Positions 63,432 through 64,000 of a DNA stretch of 64,000 nucleotides are shown one piece after another (position 1 is the first letter of the stretch; each line of letters starts with the position of its first letter). Under the pieces are notes generated by a model. It did no database searches. It was not told the DNA's origin and saw only the letters and a program-made list of their open reading frames with translations. A program made the translations under genes and the position numbers. The stretch covers positions 1,505,001 through 1,569,000 of the forward strand of contig NZ_CP036186.1 of the NCBI RefSeq assembly GCF_015291885.1, in the 5' to 3' direction. Source of the stretch: Stutzerimonas stutzeri (GTDB lineage: Bacteria; Pseudomonadota; Gammaproteobacteria; Pseudomonadales; Pseudomonadaceae).

Positions 63432-64000
63432 TCAATCGGCCGCGCGCGGTTTTCTCGTCCGAGCGCCGCTCCCTCTGCGTGGTGCGGCGCTGCGCTTCTT
63501 TTTCCACGGTTTGCCGCCACGGCCAGCGGCAACCGGCGGGCCGCTGATGGTCATGCGCAGTCCGGCGCAGCGTTCGACCAGCTTGCTCATCCACGCCGAT
63601 TGCTTGGCGACGAATTCCTCCAACGGCATTTCGCCGCTCTGCACCATGTCCAGCGCCTGTTCCCAGATCGCCGTAGTCCCGGGATCGGCGATCGGCCGCG
63701 GCACGGCGTCGATCAGGCTGAACGCCGCCGGCGTCGCTGCCAGCGCCTTGCCCTGGCGAACCAGATAGCCGCGGTCGAGCAGGCCCTGAATGATGCCGGC
63801 GCGGGTCGCCTCGGTGCCGATGCCGGTGGTGTCCTTGAGTTTCTGCTTCAGCCGCGGGTCGTCCACCAGCTTGGCGACATTCTTCATCGCCTTGATCAGG
63901 TCGCCTTCGGTGAAGGGTTTCGGCGGCTGGGTCTGCTGGTCCTTGAGCGTGATCTCGCCCACGGCATAGTCCTGGCCCTGCTGCAGCGTCGGCAGGCTTT
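63432..64000 (-). CDS. topB: DNA topoisomerase III, C-terminal part, continues beyond the window
   Basis: The frame is open to the right edge, so only the last ~190 residues are visible. DTTGIGTEATRAGIIQGLLDRGYL and the preceding FTEGDLIKAMKNVAKLVDDPRLK are typical of the C-terminal gate region of type IA topoisomerase III. The protein ends in a basic tail (KPWKKKRSAAPRRGSGARTRK) that may bind DNA. TopB decatenates replicating DNA. The active-site Tyr lies outside the window. Confidence 0.9.
   Translation of the reverse strand, partial: SLPTLQQGQDYAVGEITLKDQQTQPPKPFTEGDLIKAMKNVAKLVDDPRLKQKLKDTTGIGTEATRAGIIQGLLDRGYLVRQGKALAATPAAFSLIDAVPRPIADPGTTAIWEQALDMVQSGEMPLEEFVAKQSAWMSKLVERCAGLRMTISGPPVAAGRGGKPWKKKRSAAPRRGSGARTRKPRAAD

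Noticed and set aside
1..64000. tRNA, rRNA, CRISPR arrays, insertion sequences, prophage genes
   Set aside because: Looked for the usual tRNA TTCGA arm patterns, regularly spaced direct repeats, and transposase or integrase motifs; none were recognised. A tRNA-scan and an IS search would settle this.

Overview
The window is a 64 kb chromosomal stretch from a GC-rich gammaproteobacterium, almost certainly a member of the Pseudomonas stutzeri group (Stutzerimonas). This placement is an inference from four things: a 36-residue CcoM-like cbb3 oxidase subunit behind two Anr-type boxes; the Pseudomonas order rapA / alkB-like / phaJ-like / fadD2 / fadD1; a secreted pullulanase, matching the starch use typical of this group; and many copies of a short palindrome of the GTAGGGTGGGCTT-AGCCCACC type between genes. 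No rRNA, tRNA, CRISPR array, insertion sequence or prophage was recognised. Both edge genes run off the window: a CHAD protein on the left and topB on the right.

Layout. 1-13 kb: CHAD protein, rapA, an alkB-like mini-operon, ccoM, pullulanase, and the fatty-acid genes phaJ-like, fadD2 and fadD1. 13-26 kb: a Cache-domain chemoreceptor, a secreted M28 aminopeptidase behind a hairpin-rich leader, hrpA (with a palindromic repeat inside its reading frame), a RarD-like transporter, a PP2C phosphatase / Ser-Thr kinase / FHA signalling operon, and a soluble histidine kinase. 27-30 kb: a TrmH-type methyltransferase, an FAD dehydrogenase and rlmE. 30-34 kb: a visibly less GC-rich accessory island holding a relic of a type I restriction subunit (HsdR), a frameshifted DUF262/DUF1524 (GmrSD-like) gene and a GNAT acetyltransferase fused to an Rnk/GreA-type domain.

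34-47 kb: hydrolases, RNase Z, a CitMHS transporter, a DUF1624 membrane protein, VOC and YCII proteins, a broken CPBP protease, a ClpP-like periplasmic protein, an M20 peptidase, a HIT protein, and an ABC importer operon whose permease carries an in-frame stop. 47-64 kb: DUF445, small acidic proteins, a LysE exporter with an AraC regulator, a chemoreceptor behind a consensus sigma-54 promoter, more hydrolases, an MFS transporter, a NIT-domain chemoreceptor, an SLC13 permease with a shifted C-terminus, a GreA/GreB-like factor coupled to a hydrolase, and topB.

Themes: three chemoreceptors of different sensor type, several secreted or periplasmic hydrolases, oxygen-responsive respiration, and a run of small lesions (two frameshifts, one nonsense codon, one shifted C-terminus, one gene relic) that are either real decay or base-call errors. 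No complete new system was found. The best leads are the restriction graveyard at 30.3-32.2 kb, the GNAT-Rnk fusion, the phosphatase/kinase/FHA triad, the leader of the M28 peptidase, and the sigma-54-driven chemoreceptor with its long leader.
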